Shown one piece after another: positions 1-7,534 of a stretch of DNA of 64,000 bases. Every line of letters begins with the position of its first letter. Within the stretch, counting starts at the first letter, position 1. The position numbers and the translations under genes were made by a program. Origin of the DNA: Microbacterium azadirachtae (GTDB taxonomy: Bacteria > Actinomycetota > Actinomycetes > Actinomycetales > Microbacteriaceae); NCBI RefSeq assembly GCF_000956545.1, contig NZ_JYIT01000085.1, positions 224,532 through 288,531 on the forward strand. The letters run 5' to 3'. The notes below the pieces were generated by a model. That model ran no database searches. It was not told the origin of the DNA and worked only from the letters and a program-made list of their open reading frames with translations.

Positions 1-403
1 CGTACAGGCCGACGACGCTGGAGATGAGGATCACCCGGCCGAAGCGCGCCTTGAGCATCCCCTTGGAGGCGCGCTTGACCACTCGGAACGACCCGCCGAG
101 ATTGGTGGAGACCACGCTGTCGAAGTCGTCCTCGGACATCCGCAGCAGCAGCGTGTCCTTGGTGATGCCCGCGTTCGCGACCACGATCTCGACCGGTCCG
201 AGCTTCTGCTCGACCTCGGTGAAGGCCGCGTCCACCGCGGCCCCGTCGGTGACATCGGCCCGGACGGTCAGCGTGCCCTCGGGGCCCTCGCCGCTGCGGG
301 CGGTGACGGCGACCCGGTAGCCTTCGCGCACGAAGCGCTCGGCGATGGCGCGGCCGATGCCGCGGTTTCCGCCGGTGACCAGGACGACGCGATCAGTGCT
401 CAT
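1..403 (-). CDS. fabG: 3-oxoacyl-ACP reductase-like SDR protein (5' part only)
   Basis: NAD(P)H-dependent short-chain dehydrogenase/reductase, most like FabG, which reduces beta-ketoacyl-ACP in fatty acid synthesis in the cytoplasm. The 134 visible residues begin at the ATG at 403. They show the Rossmann cofactor loop TGGNRGIG (residues 10-17), the NAG motif (77-79) followed by ITKDTLLLRM, typical of FabG, and the strand ILISSVVG that carries the catalytic serine. The gene runs off the left edge before the YxxxK catalytic pair, so the full length and the next gene are unknown. The SDR fold is certain. The substrate is less so, since many SDRs resemble FabG. Confidence 0.85.
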   Translation of the reverse strand, partial: MSTDRVVLVTGGNRGIGRAIAERFVREGYRVAVTARSGEGPEGTLTVRADVTDGAAVDAAFTEVEQKLGPVEIVVANAGITKDTLLLRMSEDDFDSVVSTNLGGSFRVVKRASKGMLKARFGRVILISSVVGLY

Positions 404-467
404 GCAGGGCTCCCAAGAATCGAGGTGTACGGCACGCAAGCCTAGCGAGCGGACCTTCGCCCAGGAA

Positions 468-497
468 TTGACATGGCCCTGACAGCACGGAAATCTT
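468..497 (+). promoter_or_regulatory. candidate promoter of the DUF4190 gene
   Basis: A perfect -35 hexamer TTGACA sits at 468-473. The possible -10 at 491-497 (AAATCTT region) is weak. A strong ribosome binding site, AGGAGG, lies about 6 bases before the ATG at 521. The -35 is clear, but the -10 match is poor, so the promoter is tentative. Confidence 0.35.
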
Positions 498-520
498 TGT
501 GATGAACCAGGAGGAAGCGC

Positions 521-1138
521 ATGAGCAACGACAACGGCGGGATTCCGCCCCAGGGGCAGCAGCCCCCCGCATACCCGGGCGCCCCGGTGCCGCCGCAGCA
601 GCCGGCCTACCCCACCGGCGCGCCGACGCCGCCGTCGCCCGTCCCGCCGGCACCGGCCTACCCCGGTGCAGCGCCTCAGCAGCCCGCGCCGCAGCAGACC
701 CCGCCGACCTATCCGGCCGCGGCACCGCAGCAGCCCGCTTACCCGGCCGGTCCTTCAGCCGCACCGGGCTATCCCGGGGCCGCGCCCTCGACGCCCGGCT
801 ACCCGGCGCCGGGCTACGCGCAGCCGTACTCCCCGCCCTATCCGGTCCCGGCGAAGTCGAACGGCCTCGCAGTCACCGCGCTGATCTGCGGAATCGCGGG
901 CGTGGCGCTGTTCTGGCTCGCGTACATCGTGCTCCCGTTCCTGGCCGCGGTGACGGCGATCATCACGGGCCACCTCGCCCTCGGCAGGATCAAGCGGGAT
1001 CCGGGACTGGGCGGGAAGGGGATCGCGATCACCGGCCTCGTTCTCGGCTACGTCGGAGCGGTCATCAACCTGATCATCGGCATCGGATTCCTGCTGCTCA
1101 TCGGGTACGGCATCTCCCAGGGCAACAGCGGCTACTGA
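521..1138 (+). CDS. DUF4190 membrane protein with Pro/Ala/Tyr-rich N-terminus
   Basis: A 205-residue protein of unknown function. Residues 8-110 are a low-complexity tail built from repeats of the type PAYPGA and QQPAYP. Two hydrophobic hairpin segments follow (about 115-145 and 168-200), separated by a short loop with GRIKRDPGLGGKGIAITGL, which is characteristic of DUF4190. The tail is probably cytoplasmic and the protein sits in the inner membrane. It has its own RBS (AGGAGG) and stands alone, divergent from the fabG-like gene. Related proteins are common in actinobacteria, often in several copies. No enzymatic motif is seen. Confidence 0.85.
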   Translation: MSNDNGGIPPQGQQPPAYPGAPVPPQQPAYPTGAPTPPSPVPPAPAYPGAAPQQPAPQQTPPTYPAAAPQQPAYPAGPSAAPGYPGAAPSTPGYPAPGYAQPYSPPYPVPAKSNGLAVTALICGIAGVALFWLAYIVLPFLAAVTAIITGHLALGRIKRDPGLGGKGIAITGLVLGYVGAVINLIIGIGFLLLIGYGISQGNSGY

Positions 1139-1146
1139 GTCGCCCT

Positions 1147-1170
1147 CCGCGACGACCCCGGGGGTCGCGG
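1147..1170 (+). terminator. possible terminator after the DUF4190 gene
   Basis: Inverted repeat CCGCGAC (1147-1153) and GTCGCGG (1164-1170) around a G/C-rich 10-base loop, nine bases after the stop codon. No T-run follows. A 7-bp stem is short, so confidence is low. Confidence 0.3.
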
Positions 1171-1175
1171 CGGCG

Positions 1176-1181
1176 TAGGCT
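1176..1181 (+). promoter_or_regulatory. -10 element for the DUF3099-SURF1 operon
   Basis: TAGGCT ends nine bases before the GTG start at 1191. The arrangement resembles the leaderless promoters seen elsewhere in this window (TANNNT close to the start codon). No separate -35 is clear. Confidence 0.45.
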
Positions 1182-1190
1182 GGAGTCATC

Positions 1191-1547
1191 GTGAGAAGGA
1201 CTCCAGACGCCGCCGTGACCTCCCTGCCGCGCGCTCCGCGCGACGAGGCGCGTGAACGCGTGCGCCATTACGCGATCACCATGGGGATCCGCACCGTCTG
1301 CTTCATCCTTGTCTTCACGGTGCAGCCGATGGGCTGGTGGACGTGGGTGTTCGCGATCGCCGCGGCCGTCCTGCCTTACGTCGCCGTCGTGTTCGCCAAT
1401 GCGGGCGACGACTCGGTCCCCACCGACGTGGAATCGCCGCTCATCGAGCTCGAGGCGCCCACGGCACAACAGGACGAGAGTCCGCGCGGCCCGCAGGTGA
1501 TCACGGTCGCCGAGACGCCCGCACGCTTCGCCGAGCCGCGCTCATGA
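1191..1547 (+). CDS. DUF3099 membrane protein
   Basis: A 118-residue protein matching the actinobacterial DUF3099 family, whose function is unknown. The hallmark segment RVRHYAITMGIRTVCFILVF (about 24-43) runs into a first membrane helix. A second helix follows (about 48-66, WTWVFAIAAAVLPYVAVVFA), then an acidic tail. The start is a GTG just downstream of a -10-like TAGGCT with no good RBS, suggesting a leaderless or near-leaderless mRNA. It is the first gene of a tight three-gene unit: its stop overlaps the next ATG (ATGA), and that gene overlaps surf1 in the same way. Confidence 0.85.
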   Translation: MRRTPDAAVTSLPRAPRDEARERVRHYAITMGIRTVCFILVFTVQPMGWWTWVFAIAAAVLPYVAVVFANAGDDSVPTDVESPLIELEAPTAQQDESPRGPQVITVAETPARFAEPRS

Positions 1548-1762
1548 ACGCGCCGACTCCGGAGCTGAAATGCTCCCGGGCGGGATGCCGCGCCGCCGCC
1601 ACGCACCGCATCGTCTGGCGCAACCCGCGCATCCACGGGCCGGAGCGCGAGAAGGTCTGGCTCGCGTGCGGCGAGCATCTGCGGTTCCTCTACGACTATC
1701 TGCGCGCGCGTGACTTCCCCGCACGGATCGACGCGGCGGTCGGAGAGGGCGAACTCGAATGA
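1544..1762 (+). CDS. small cysteine-containing protein between DUF3099 and SURF1
   Basis: A 72-residue basic protein without a recognised domain. It has two Cys near the N-terminus (CSRAGC, about residues 9-14) and a third with histidine further on (CGEH, about 42-45), suggesting a small zinc-ribbon-like knuckle of the C-x4-C ... C-x2-H kind. It is stably sandwiched by ATGA overlaps with DUF3099 upstream and SURF1 downstream, so all three are translated together. This supports it being real despite its size. A role in cytochrome oxidase assembly is only suggested by position. Confidence 0.75.
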   Translation: MNAPTPELKCSRAGCRAAATHRIVWRNPRIHGPEREKVWLACGEHLRFLYDYLRARDFPARIDAAVGEGELE

Positions 1763-2589
1763 TGAGGCAGCGCCTGCTCCGCTGGAGCGCCTATCTCGCC
1801 GTCGCGATCGTGTTCGCGGTCGTCTGCGCCTATCTCTCGAACTGGCAGTTCTCCCGCAACGACGGACGACAGACGCAGCTCGAGCTCGTGCAGCGCAACT
1901 ACGACGCGAAGCCGGTCGCTCTGGACGATCTGCTGCCGGCCGGCGCGACGCTGCCGCAGTCGGCGCAGTGGCACCCCGTCACCCTGCACGGCAGGTACGA
2001 GCCCGACGACAGCCTGCTCGTGCGCAATCGCCCGCACGGCGGCACCAGCGCCTTCGAGGTGCTCGTGCCCTTCCGCACCGACGGCGGCCGAGTGTTCATC
2101 GTGAACCGCGGCTGGGTCGTGGCGGGCGAGGGATCCGACGTGCCGACCTCCATTCCCGCGCCGCCCGCGGGCGAGACCACGGTCGTCGCGCGTCTGCGGC
2201 CCAACGAGCCGCTGCCGCCATCGGGTCGCGGAGCTCCGTCCGGGCAGGTGCCCAGCATCAACCTGCCTCTGGTCGCCGACAAGATCGACGGCGGATCCGC
2301 GGTCGACACCGGAGCGTACGGCGAGCTGGTGAGCGAGTCGCCCGCCCCTTCCTCCCGACCGCACGCGTTCGACGCGCCGTCGGACGATCCGGGACCGTTC
2401 CTCTCCTACGCGATCCAGTGGATCCTGTTCGCGATCATGGGCTTCATCTTCATCGGCTACGTGATCCGCACCGAGGTCGTGAAGCACCGCGACGAAGCCG
2501 CGGGCCGGGCCCCGCGGCAGCCGCGGCGCCGCCGCGATCGCGACATGGACGATGAGGACGCTCTCCTCGACGCCGTCGAGTCGCGCTGA
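1759..2589 (+). CDS. SURF1 family cytochrome oxidase assembly protein
   Basis: SURF1 proteins help insert heme a into cytochrome c oxidase subunit I at the membrane. This 276-residue protein has the expected layout: an N-terminal helix (about 9-29) followed by NWQFSRNDGRQ, an extracytoplasmic domain with the conserved GRYEPD (about 77-82), LVRNRPHGG and VFIVNRGWV, and a C-terminal helix (about 217-237, AIQWILFAIMGFIFIGYVIR) with the family's QW pair at its start. A basic tail follows. The start overlaps the upstream stop. ctaA and ctaB lie 12-15 kb downstream in the same window, so three heme a / oxidase assembly genes are clustered loosely. Confidence 0.92.
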   Translation: MMRQRLLRWSAYLAVAIVFAVVCAYLSNWQFSRNDGRQTQLELVQRNYDAKPVALDDLLPAGATLPQSAQWHPVTLHGRYEPDDSLLVRNRPHGGTSAFEVLVPFRTDGGRVFIVNRGWVVAGEGSDVPTSIPAPPAGETTVVARLRPNEPLPPSGRGAPSGQVPSINLPLVADKIDGGSAVDTGAYGELVSESPAPSSRPHAFDAPSDDPGPFLSYAIQWILFAIMGFIFIGYVIRTEVVKHRDEAAGRAPRQPRRRRDRDMDDEDALLDAVESR

Positions 2590-2601
2590 GCCCCGCGGCG
2601 T

Positions 2602-2642
2602 TCAGAGCCCCGCGATGCTCAGAGCCCGGCGTGCTCAGAGCC
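2602..2642. repeat. three short repeats of TCAGAGCC around the phosphatase stop codon
   Basis: TCAGAGCC occurs at 2602-2609, 2619-2626 and 2635-2642, spaced 16-17 bases apart and embedded in similar G/C-rich spacers. The third copy contains the TGA stop of the leftward phosphatase gene. It looks like a small local duplication of the gene's 3' end. Confidence 0.6.
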
Positions 2643-3255
2643 ACGCGACGAGTTCGTCGAGTGCCTGGATCGTGGGCACCCCAGCAGGTGCGGCCTGATG
2701 CCCGCGGTCGAAATGCAGGAACCGGGTTCCGAGCGCCGCGGCGATCTCGCGATCGTGATTCGTGTCCCCGACCATGAGAACCTCCTCGGCCGCGAAGCCG
2801 GATTCCCGCAGCCAGTCCGCGATCACCTCCCGTTTCGAGGCCTGGTACGGGTCGGCGATCGACAGGATCCGGGCGAAGTGCCGGGCGACGCCATGAGGAT
2901 GCAGCTGCCTCTCGAGCGGGCCGGGCAGGGTCGCAGAGGCGAGCACCTGAAGAACGCCACGATCCGACATCCGAGTCAGGGTGCGCTCGACGTCCGGCTG
3001 CAGACCCGCCTCGTCGATGCTCTCATCGAGCCACTCCAGATACTGCGTCGCCGCGGCCCGGAAGACGTCGTCCCCCAGCCCGGTCGACGCGTAGAAGTCC
3101 CGGATCGGAAAGCGGAAGAGAGCGCGGTACGCGGCGAGATCCTCGAGGGGAGCAAGTCCGTACTGCGCGAGCACCCGGTTCATCACCCGTCGGCACACAT
3201 CGGCGTCGTCGAGCAGCGTGCCGTTCCAGTCCCAGCAGATCGCGCGCAGTTCCAC
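2635..3255 (-). CDS. HAD family phosphatase
   Basis: A 206-residue haloacid dehalogenase superfamily hydrolase, phosphoglycolate phosphatase-like. Motif I is DWNGTLLDD (about residues 8-16, catalytic Asp pair DxN), motif II is in LQVLASAT, and motif III/IV is LMVGDTNHDREIA (about 168-180). An alpha-helical cap lies between motifs I and II. The GTG at 3255 is chosen because TAGCAT, a -10 element, ends seven bases upstream, as in other leaderless genes here. The substrate is not predictable. The Asn in DWNG (usually Asp in DxD) is common in this subgroup. Confidence 0.85.
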   Translation of the reverse strand: MELRAICWDWNGTLLDDADVCRRVMNRVLAQYGLAPLEDLAAYRALFRFPIRDFYASTGLGDDVFRAAATQYLEWLDESIDEAGLQPDVERTLTRMSDRGVLQVLASATLPGPLERQLHPHGVARHFARILSIADPYQASKREVIADWLRESGFAAEEVLMVGDTNHDREIAAALGTRFLHFDRGHQAAPAGVPTIQALDELVAWL

Positions 3256-3262
3256 AACGCGA

Positions 3263-3268
3263 ATGCTA
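3263..3268 (-). promoter_or_regulatory. -10 element of a leaderless transcript (HAD phosphatase)
   Basis: TAGCAT on the minus strand, seven bases before the GTG at 3255. No Shine-Dalgarno sequence fits between them. Typical spacing for actinobacterial leaderless mRNAs. Confidence 0.55.
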
Positions 3269-3305
3269 CGGCCGGGCACGGACGCCGGAAGGACGGGGCC
3301 GAGGA

Positions 3306-4904
3306 TCAGGCGAGTTCGATGAGCTCCTGATACTCCTTGCTCCAGATGTCCTCGACGCCGTCCGGAAGGATGAGCACGCGCTCCGGGTTGAGCGACGCCA
3401 CCGCGCCGGGATCGTGCGAGACGAGCACGACCGCGCCCTCGTAGTGCGCGAGCGCGCCGAGGATCTCCTCGCGCGACGCCGGGTCGAGGTTGTTCGTGGG
3501 CTCGTCGAGCAGCAGCATGTTCGCGGCCGAGACGACGAGCGTCGCGAGCGACAGACGGGTCTTCTCCCCGCCGGACAGCACGCCAGCGGGCTTGTGCACG
3601 TCCTCGCCCGTGAACAGGAACGATCCGAGCACCTTGCGCGCCTCGGTCTCGTTGAGATCCGGGGCGGAGGACATCATGTTCTCCAGCACCGATCGCGACA
3701 CGTCGAGGTTCTCGTGCTCCTGGGCGTAGTACCCCACTTTGAGACCGTGGCCCGGCTCGAGCTGGCCGGTGTCGGGCTGATCGACGCCGGCGAGGATCCG
3801 CAGCAGCGTGGTCTTGCCCGCTCCGTTGAGCCCCAGCACGACCACCTTGGAGCCGCGGTCGATGGCCAGATCGACGTCGGTGAAGATCTCGAGGGAGCCG
3901 TAGGACTTGGACAGCCCCGACGCCATGAGCGGGGTCTTGCCGCAGGGCGCGGGCTTCGGGAACCGCAGCTTGGCGACGCGGTCGACCTGCCGCACCTCCT
4001 CCAGCCCCGAGAGCAGCTTCTCCGCCCGAGCGACCATCTGGTGCGCGGCAGCGGCCTTGCTGGCCTTGGCGCCGAAGCGCGCGGCCTGCTGCTGCAGGGA
4101 GGTGGCCTTCTTCTCGGCGTTCGCGCGCTCCTTCTTGCGGCGCTCCTCGTCCGCCACCCGCTGGCGCAGGTAGTTCTTCCAGTTCATGTTGTAGATGTCG
4201 ATGATCTGGCGGTTGGCGTCCAGGTAGAACACGCGGTTCACGGTCTCGCCGACGAGCTCCACGTCGTGGCTGATGACGATCAGCCCGCCCTTGTACCCCT
4301 TGAGGAACTCGCGCAGCCACACGACGCTGTCCGCGTCGAGGTGGTTGGTCGGCTCGTCGAGGATCATCGTCTCCGCGTCCGAGAACAGGATCCGGGCGAG
4401 CTCGATGCGGCGGCGCTGACCGCCGGACAGCGTCTTCAGCGGCTGGTCGAGGATCCGGTCCGGCAGCGAGAGGTTGTGCGCGATCGAGGCCGCCTCCGCC
4501 TCGGCCGCGTAGCCGCCCAGGGCTTCGAACCGCTCGGTGAGGTTGCCGAACTGGCGCATGGCCTTCTCCGCGACCGCCGGGTCGTCGGATCCCATGGCCT
4601 CAGAGGCCTCGCGGATCCGGAGGGTGAGGGATCCGAGTCCGCGGGCGTCCAGGATGCGGGTGCGTGCGAGCATCTCGGGGTCGCCGGAGCGGGGATCCTG
4701 CGGGAGGTAGCCCAGCTCGCCGCTGCGCTCGACCTTGCCGTCGGACGGGATGAGGTCGCCCGCGAGCACCTTCGTCAACGTGGTCTTGCCGGCGCCGTTG
4801 CGCCCGACCAGACCGATCTTGTCGCCGTCGGCGACGCGGAACGACACGTTCTCCATGAGGAGACGCGCGCCCACGCGGATCTCGAGGTCGTGCACGGCGA
4901 GCAC
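3306..4904 (-). CDS. ABC-F family ATPase (ribosome-associated type)
   Basis: A 532-residue soluble protein with two ATP-binding cassettes and no membrane segment, as in ABC-F translation factors. The first Walker A is GRNGAGKTTLTK (about 35-46) with signature LSGGQRRRIELAR and Walker B MILDEPTNHLD. A charged linker with many Lys/Ala follows (about 240-290). The second cassette has GLNGAGKTTLLR, LSGGEKTRLSLA and LLLDEPTNNLD. ABC-F proteins bind the ribosomal E site; some give antibiotic resistance, most are housekeeping. The exact subfamily is unclear. GTG 4904 is the first plausible start after a minus-strand -10 (TACACT, 4962-4957). Confidence 0.93.
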   Translation of the reverse strand: MLAVHDLEIRVGARLLMENVSFRVADGDKIGLVGRNGAGKTTLTKVLAGDLIPSDGKVERSGELGYLPQDPRSGDPEMLARTRILDARGLGSLTLRIREASEAMGSDDPAVAEKAMRQFGNLTERFEALGGYAAEAEAASIAHNLSLPDRILDQPLKTLSGGQRRRIELARILFSDAETMILDEPTNHLDADSVVWLREFLKGYKGGLIVISHDVELVGETVNRVFYLDANRQIIDIYNMNWKNYLRQRVADEERRKKERANAEKKATSLQQQAARFGAKASKAAAAHQMVARAEKLLSGLEEVRQVDRVAKLRFPKPAPCGKTPLMASGLSKSYGSLEIFTDVDLAIDRGSKVVVLGLNGAGKTTLLRILAGVDQPDTGQLEPGHGLKVGYYAQEHENLDVSRSVLENMMSSAPDLNETEARKVLGSFLFTGEDVHKPAGVLSGGEKTRLSLATLVVSAANMLLLDEPTNNLDPASREEILGALAHYEGAVVLVSHDPGAVASLNPERVLILPDGVEDIWSKEYQELIELA

Positions 4905-5010
4905 AGCGGACGTCCGTTCTTCAGAAGGGGGTGAGCGGCCGGATGGCCAGCCTCCCAGTGTAGCTGGCGCAGCCGTGAGGGCTCTGACCGGCGCACGCCC
5001 TGCCCGGAGG

Positions 5011-5616
5011 TCAGGACGCGAGGCCCCGTGCGGCCAGCGCCTCCCCCACCTCGTCCGCATGGCGCATGGTGCGCACGAGGATCGGCAGCGCGGTGCGCAG
5101 CCCCAGCCGCACACCGCGAGCATCCTGAGCCTCGCGCACGGACCGGACGAACCCCCCGACCACCGGAACCATCGTCAGGGCGAGCGAGAGCACGAGCGCG
5201 ACGGCCTGGGCGTCCACGCCGAGACGCCGGAGCGGGCGGAGGATCCGGGTGATCAGCGTCATCAGGGCGCTCATCGACGTGGTGCGCGTGAACAGCTCAG
5301 CCAGCAGCAGGAGCGCCACCAGACGCCCGCAGCTCACGATCGCCGCCGGGATTCCGGAGAAGACGATCAGCGCCACCCCCAGGATGAGGATCAGCCAGCG
5401 CAGACGCCACCAGGCCGAGCCCAGCGCGCGCACGCCGAGACCCGCCGCCGGGTAGAGCGCACTGACCGCGACGACCGCGAGGAGCACGGGCACGATCATG
5501 CCCGGCGCCACCGGGAGCAGCGACAGTCCGAGCGCGACCACCGCGAGCAGCGCGAGCTTGAGCCCGGCCGGGGCGCCGTGCAGGAACCCCGTTCCGGGGC
5601 GATAGAGCGAGATCAT
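5011..5616 (-). CDS. bioN: ECF transporter transmembrane protein (BioN/EcfT)
   Basis: The T component of an energy-coupling factor importer, which links the ATPase to the substrate-binding S protein in the membrane. The 201 residues include four to five hydrophobic helices (for example 20-45, 65-85, 95-115). Late conserved segments read RILRPLRRLGVDAQ and REAQDARGVRLG, the last resembling the ARG coupling motif. It is the third gene of bioY-bioM-bioN, ten bases after bioM, with an AGGGA ribosome binding site. The biotin assignment rests on bioY in the operon. Confidence 0.88.
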   Translation of the reverse strand: MISLYRPGTGFLHGAPAGLKLALLAVVALGLSLLPVAPGMIVPVLLAVVAVSALYPAAGLGVRALGSAWWRLRWLILILGVALIVFSGIPAAIVSCGRLVALLLLAELFTRTTSMSALMTLITRILRPLRRLGVDAQAVALVLSLALTMVPVVGGFVRSVREAQDARGVRLGLRTALPILVRTMRHADEVGEALAARGLAS

Positions 5617-5626
5617 GGGGAGTCCC

Positions 5627-6307
5627 TCACGCGCACAGTTGCAGGTAGTCCGCGATCACGTCGTCCGGCGCACCCTGCGCGTGCACGCGGCCGCGTTCGA
5701 CCAGCACGGCCTCGTCGCAGCGCCGCGCGAGGTCGAGGTCATGCGTGACCAGGATGAGGGGGACGTCGAGCTCCTCGAGCAGGGCGTCGCCGATCCGACG
5801 GCCGTTGCGCAGGTCGAGACGCGTGGTCGGCTCGTCGGCGATCACGAGCGCCGGACGCGCGATGAGCACCGAGGTCAGCGCGAGGAGCTGCTTCTGCCCG
5901 CCGGACAGTTCGGATACGGGCGCGTCGCGGAGCGCATCGAGTCCGCACAGCGCGAGCGCCGCCTCGACGCGCTCGTCGCGCTCCCGCGGCGTCAGCCCGC
6001 GGAGCGAGAGGGCGAGGTCCTCGGCGGGCGTGGGCATCAGGATCTGCGCCTCCGGGTCGGCGAAGACGAAGCCGACGTGACGCCGCACCGCCCGCGGGTC
6101 CCGGGACGGATCCATGCCCGCCACCCGCACGGTCCCGGTGGTCGCGACGTACAGGCCGTTCAGCAGCCGGGCAAGACTCGACTTCCCGGAGCCGTTCGCT
6201 CCGATCACCGCGGTCCGGCGAGCGGTCAGGCGCAGCGAGACGTCGTCGAGGATCGTGCGCTCCTCGACGCGCAGCGTGACCGAGCGCAGTTCGACGTCAG
6301 GCGACAC
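5627..6307 (-). CDS. bioM: ECF transporter ATPase for biotin (BioM)
   Basis: The ATP-hydrolysing subunit of the biotin ECF importer. The 226 residues show Walker A GANGSGKSSLARLL (about 36-49), the Q-loop region DPEAQILMPTPAEDLA, signature LSGGQKQLLAL (about 135-145), Walker B LVIADEPTTRLD and the switch His in LVTHD. It starts with GTG at 6307, inside the last codons of bioY (11-base overlap), so translation is coupled. Similar to CbiO/EcfA proteins. The substrate is set by BioY. Confidence 0.9.
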   Translation of the reverse strand: MSPDVELRSVTLRVEERTILDDVSLRLTARRTAVIGANGSGKSSLARLLNGLYVATTGTVRVAGMDPSRDPRAVRRHVGFVFADPEAQILMPTPAEDLALSLRGLTPRERDERVEAALALCGLDALRDAPVSELSGGQKQLLALTSVLIARPALVIADEPTTRLDLRNGRRIGDALLEELDVPLILVTHDLDLARRCDEAVLVERGRVHAQGAPDDVIADYLQLCA

Positions 6308-6866
6308 GAAGAGACGTCCGTGCGAACGCGCGCGGATACGCGCGCTGCAGCGCCACGCCGAGCACGGTCGCGACGACGGCCTTGATCAGATCGCCCGGCA
6401 GGAACACGAGGCTCGACAGCGCGGTCGCTCCGAGCGGCACCCCCGTCACGAGGGCCTGTACCGGGATCCCGAACAGGTAGACCGTGCCGATGCCGCCGAG
6501 GAGCACGGCGGATCCGGCGCGCCACCAGCTCAGGCGCCGGGAGCCGGCGATCAGCCCGATCACGATCACGCCGAAGATCCAGCCGATCAGATAGCCGGCA
6601 CTGGGCCCGAAGAACACGCCCAGTCCCCCGCGCCCTCCGGCGAGCACGGGAAGACCGACCGCGGCGAGAGCCAGCACCGTGAGAATCGAGAGAGGCGCGA
6701 TGCGCGGCCCCAGGACCAGGCCTGCGAGCATCACTCCGAGGGTCTGCCCGGTGATGGGGACGCCCCCGGGCAGCGGGACGATCACCAGTCCGAGTGCGAT
6801 GATCAGCGCGGCGAAAACGGCGATGCGGGCGGCGTCGGCGCCCCAGGAACGGGTGGTCGTCGTCAT
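6297..6866 (-). CDS. bioY: Biotin transporter substrate-binding protein BioY
   Basis: The S component that binds biotin in the membrane; with BioM and BioN it forms a high-affinity uptake system. The 189 residues have about six helices and the family segments PLPGGVPITGQTLGVMLAGL (about 31-50), LGPRIAPLSILTVLALAAVGLPVLAGGRGGL and FGPSAGYLIGW (about 86-96). It is the first gene of bioY-bioM-bioN and is divergent from the TetR-type regulator. A minus-strand -10 (TATACT, 6953-6948) and two palindromic operators sit in the 95-base gap, so expression is probably repressed when biotin is plentiful. Confidence 0.93.
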   Translation of the reverse strand: MTTTTRSWGADAARIAVFAALIIALGLVIVPLPGGVPITGQTLGVMLAGLVLGPRIAPLSILTVLALAAVGLPVLAGGRGGLGVFFGPSAGYLIGWIFGVIVIGLIAGSRRLSWWRAGSAVLLGGIGTVYLFGIPVQALVTGVPLGATALSSLVFLPGDLIKAVVATVLGVALQRAYPRAFARTSLRVA

Positions 6867-6920
6867 GGAAGTCTCTTTCGGGTCTGCGGCGCGCCGGCCG
6901 TTTCCGCCGCAGCACGCTCC

Positions 6921-6933
6921 TGAACACTGTTCA
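6921..6933. promoter_or_regulatory. BioQ-type operator, copy 1
   Basis: Perfect 13-base palindrome TGAAC-ACT-GTTCA. From memory, the actinobacterial BioQ repressor recognises a TGAAC-N3-GTTxx palindrome of this form. It lies downstream of the predicted bioY start of transcription, a roadblock position, and is 15 bases centre-to-centre from copy 2. Confidence 0.75.
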
Positions 6934-6934
6934 C

Positions 6935-6949
6935 CTGAACGGCGTTCAG
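6935..6949. promoter_or_regulatory. BioQ-type operator, copy 2
   Basis: Perfect 15-base palindrome CTGAAC-GGC-GTTCAG. It abuts the -10 of the regulator gene and overlaps the minus-strand -10 (TATACT) by two bases, so a bound repressor would block both directions. Confidence 0.75.
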
Positions 6950-6955
6950 TATAGT
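6948..6955. promoter_or_regulatory. overlapping divergent -10 elements for bioQ and bioY
   Basis: On the plus strand TATAGT (6950-6955) ends six bases before the regulator ATG at 6962, fitting a leaderless mRNA. On the minus strand TATACT (6953-6948) fits the bioY promoter. The two hexamers share four bases. Confidence 0.6.
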
Positions 6956-6961
6956 CAGATC

Positions 6962-7534
6962 ATGACTCCCCCGCGTACCGGACGGCACGACCGCGAGCAC
7001 ATCGTCGGCGTCGCGCTCGATCTGCTGGACCGCTTCGGCCTTCCTGACCTCACCATGCGCCGGCTCGCCACCGAGCTGGACGTGCAGGCGAGCGCCCTCT
7101 ATTGGCACTTCGACAGCAAGCAGGATCTCCTCGCCGCGGTCTCGGATCGCATCCTGGCGCGCATCCCCGAACCCTCCGCGGGCCTGGATCTGCTGGCAGC
7201 GGCGCGCGCGGTGCGCGATGCCCTCCTCACGCACCGCGACGGCGCCGAGGTCGTGATGAGCTCCGCGGCACTGCGTCCCGGACCGTCGCGCGCACAGGAC
7301 GTCCTCCGCAGCGCCCTGCCCGGGGACGTCGACGACGCGGATCTAGCCGCCACTGCCGTGCTGCAGTTCGTGCTCGGCCACACGACGCTCGTGCAGCAGC
7401 GGATGCACGGCGAGAGCCATGGCGCCGCCAGCACCGCAGGCGCCCTGGACGACCGGGCCACCGACGCCGCCGTGTTCGAGGCGGGGATCTCCTTGATCAG
7501 CCTCGGTGCGGATCGGGCGAGGTCGCGGCACTGA
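6962..7534 (+). CDS. bioQ: TetR family repressor, probably the biotin regulator BioQ
   Basis: A 190-residue TetR-type repressor. The N-terminal DNA-binding domain is clear: HIVGVALDLLDRFGLPDLTM, then the recognition helix LATELDVQASALYWHF (about 42-57). The rest is a helical ligand and dimer domain. The assignment to BioQ rests on context: it is divergent from bioY-bioM-bioN with two TGAAC-N3-GTTCA palindromes between, the arrangement known for BioQ in corynebacteria. The operators overlap its own promoter, so it is probably autoregulated. It lacks an RBS and likely starts on a leaderless mRNA. Its 3' end overlaps the convergent MFS gene by 38 bases. Confidence 0.78.
   Translation: MTPPRTGRHDREHIVGVALDLLDRFGLPDLTMRRLATELDVQASALYWHFDSKQDLLAAVSDRILARIPEPSAGLDLLAAARAVRDALLTHRDGAEVVMSSAALRPGPSRAQDVLRSALPGDVDDADLAATAVLQFVLGHTTLVQQRMHGESHGAASTAGALDDRATDAAVFEAGISLISLGADRARSRH

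Noticed and set aside
3414..4934. Antisense open frame of 506 residues opposite the ABC-F gene
   Set aside because: Val/Glu/Leu/Arg-rich shadow translation of a clear two-cassette ATPase.
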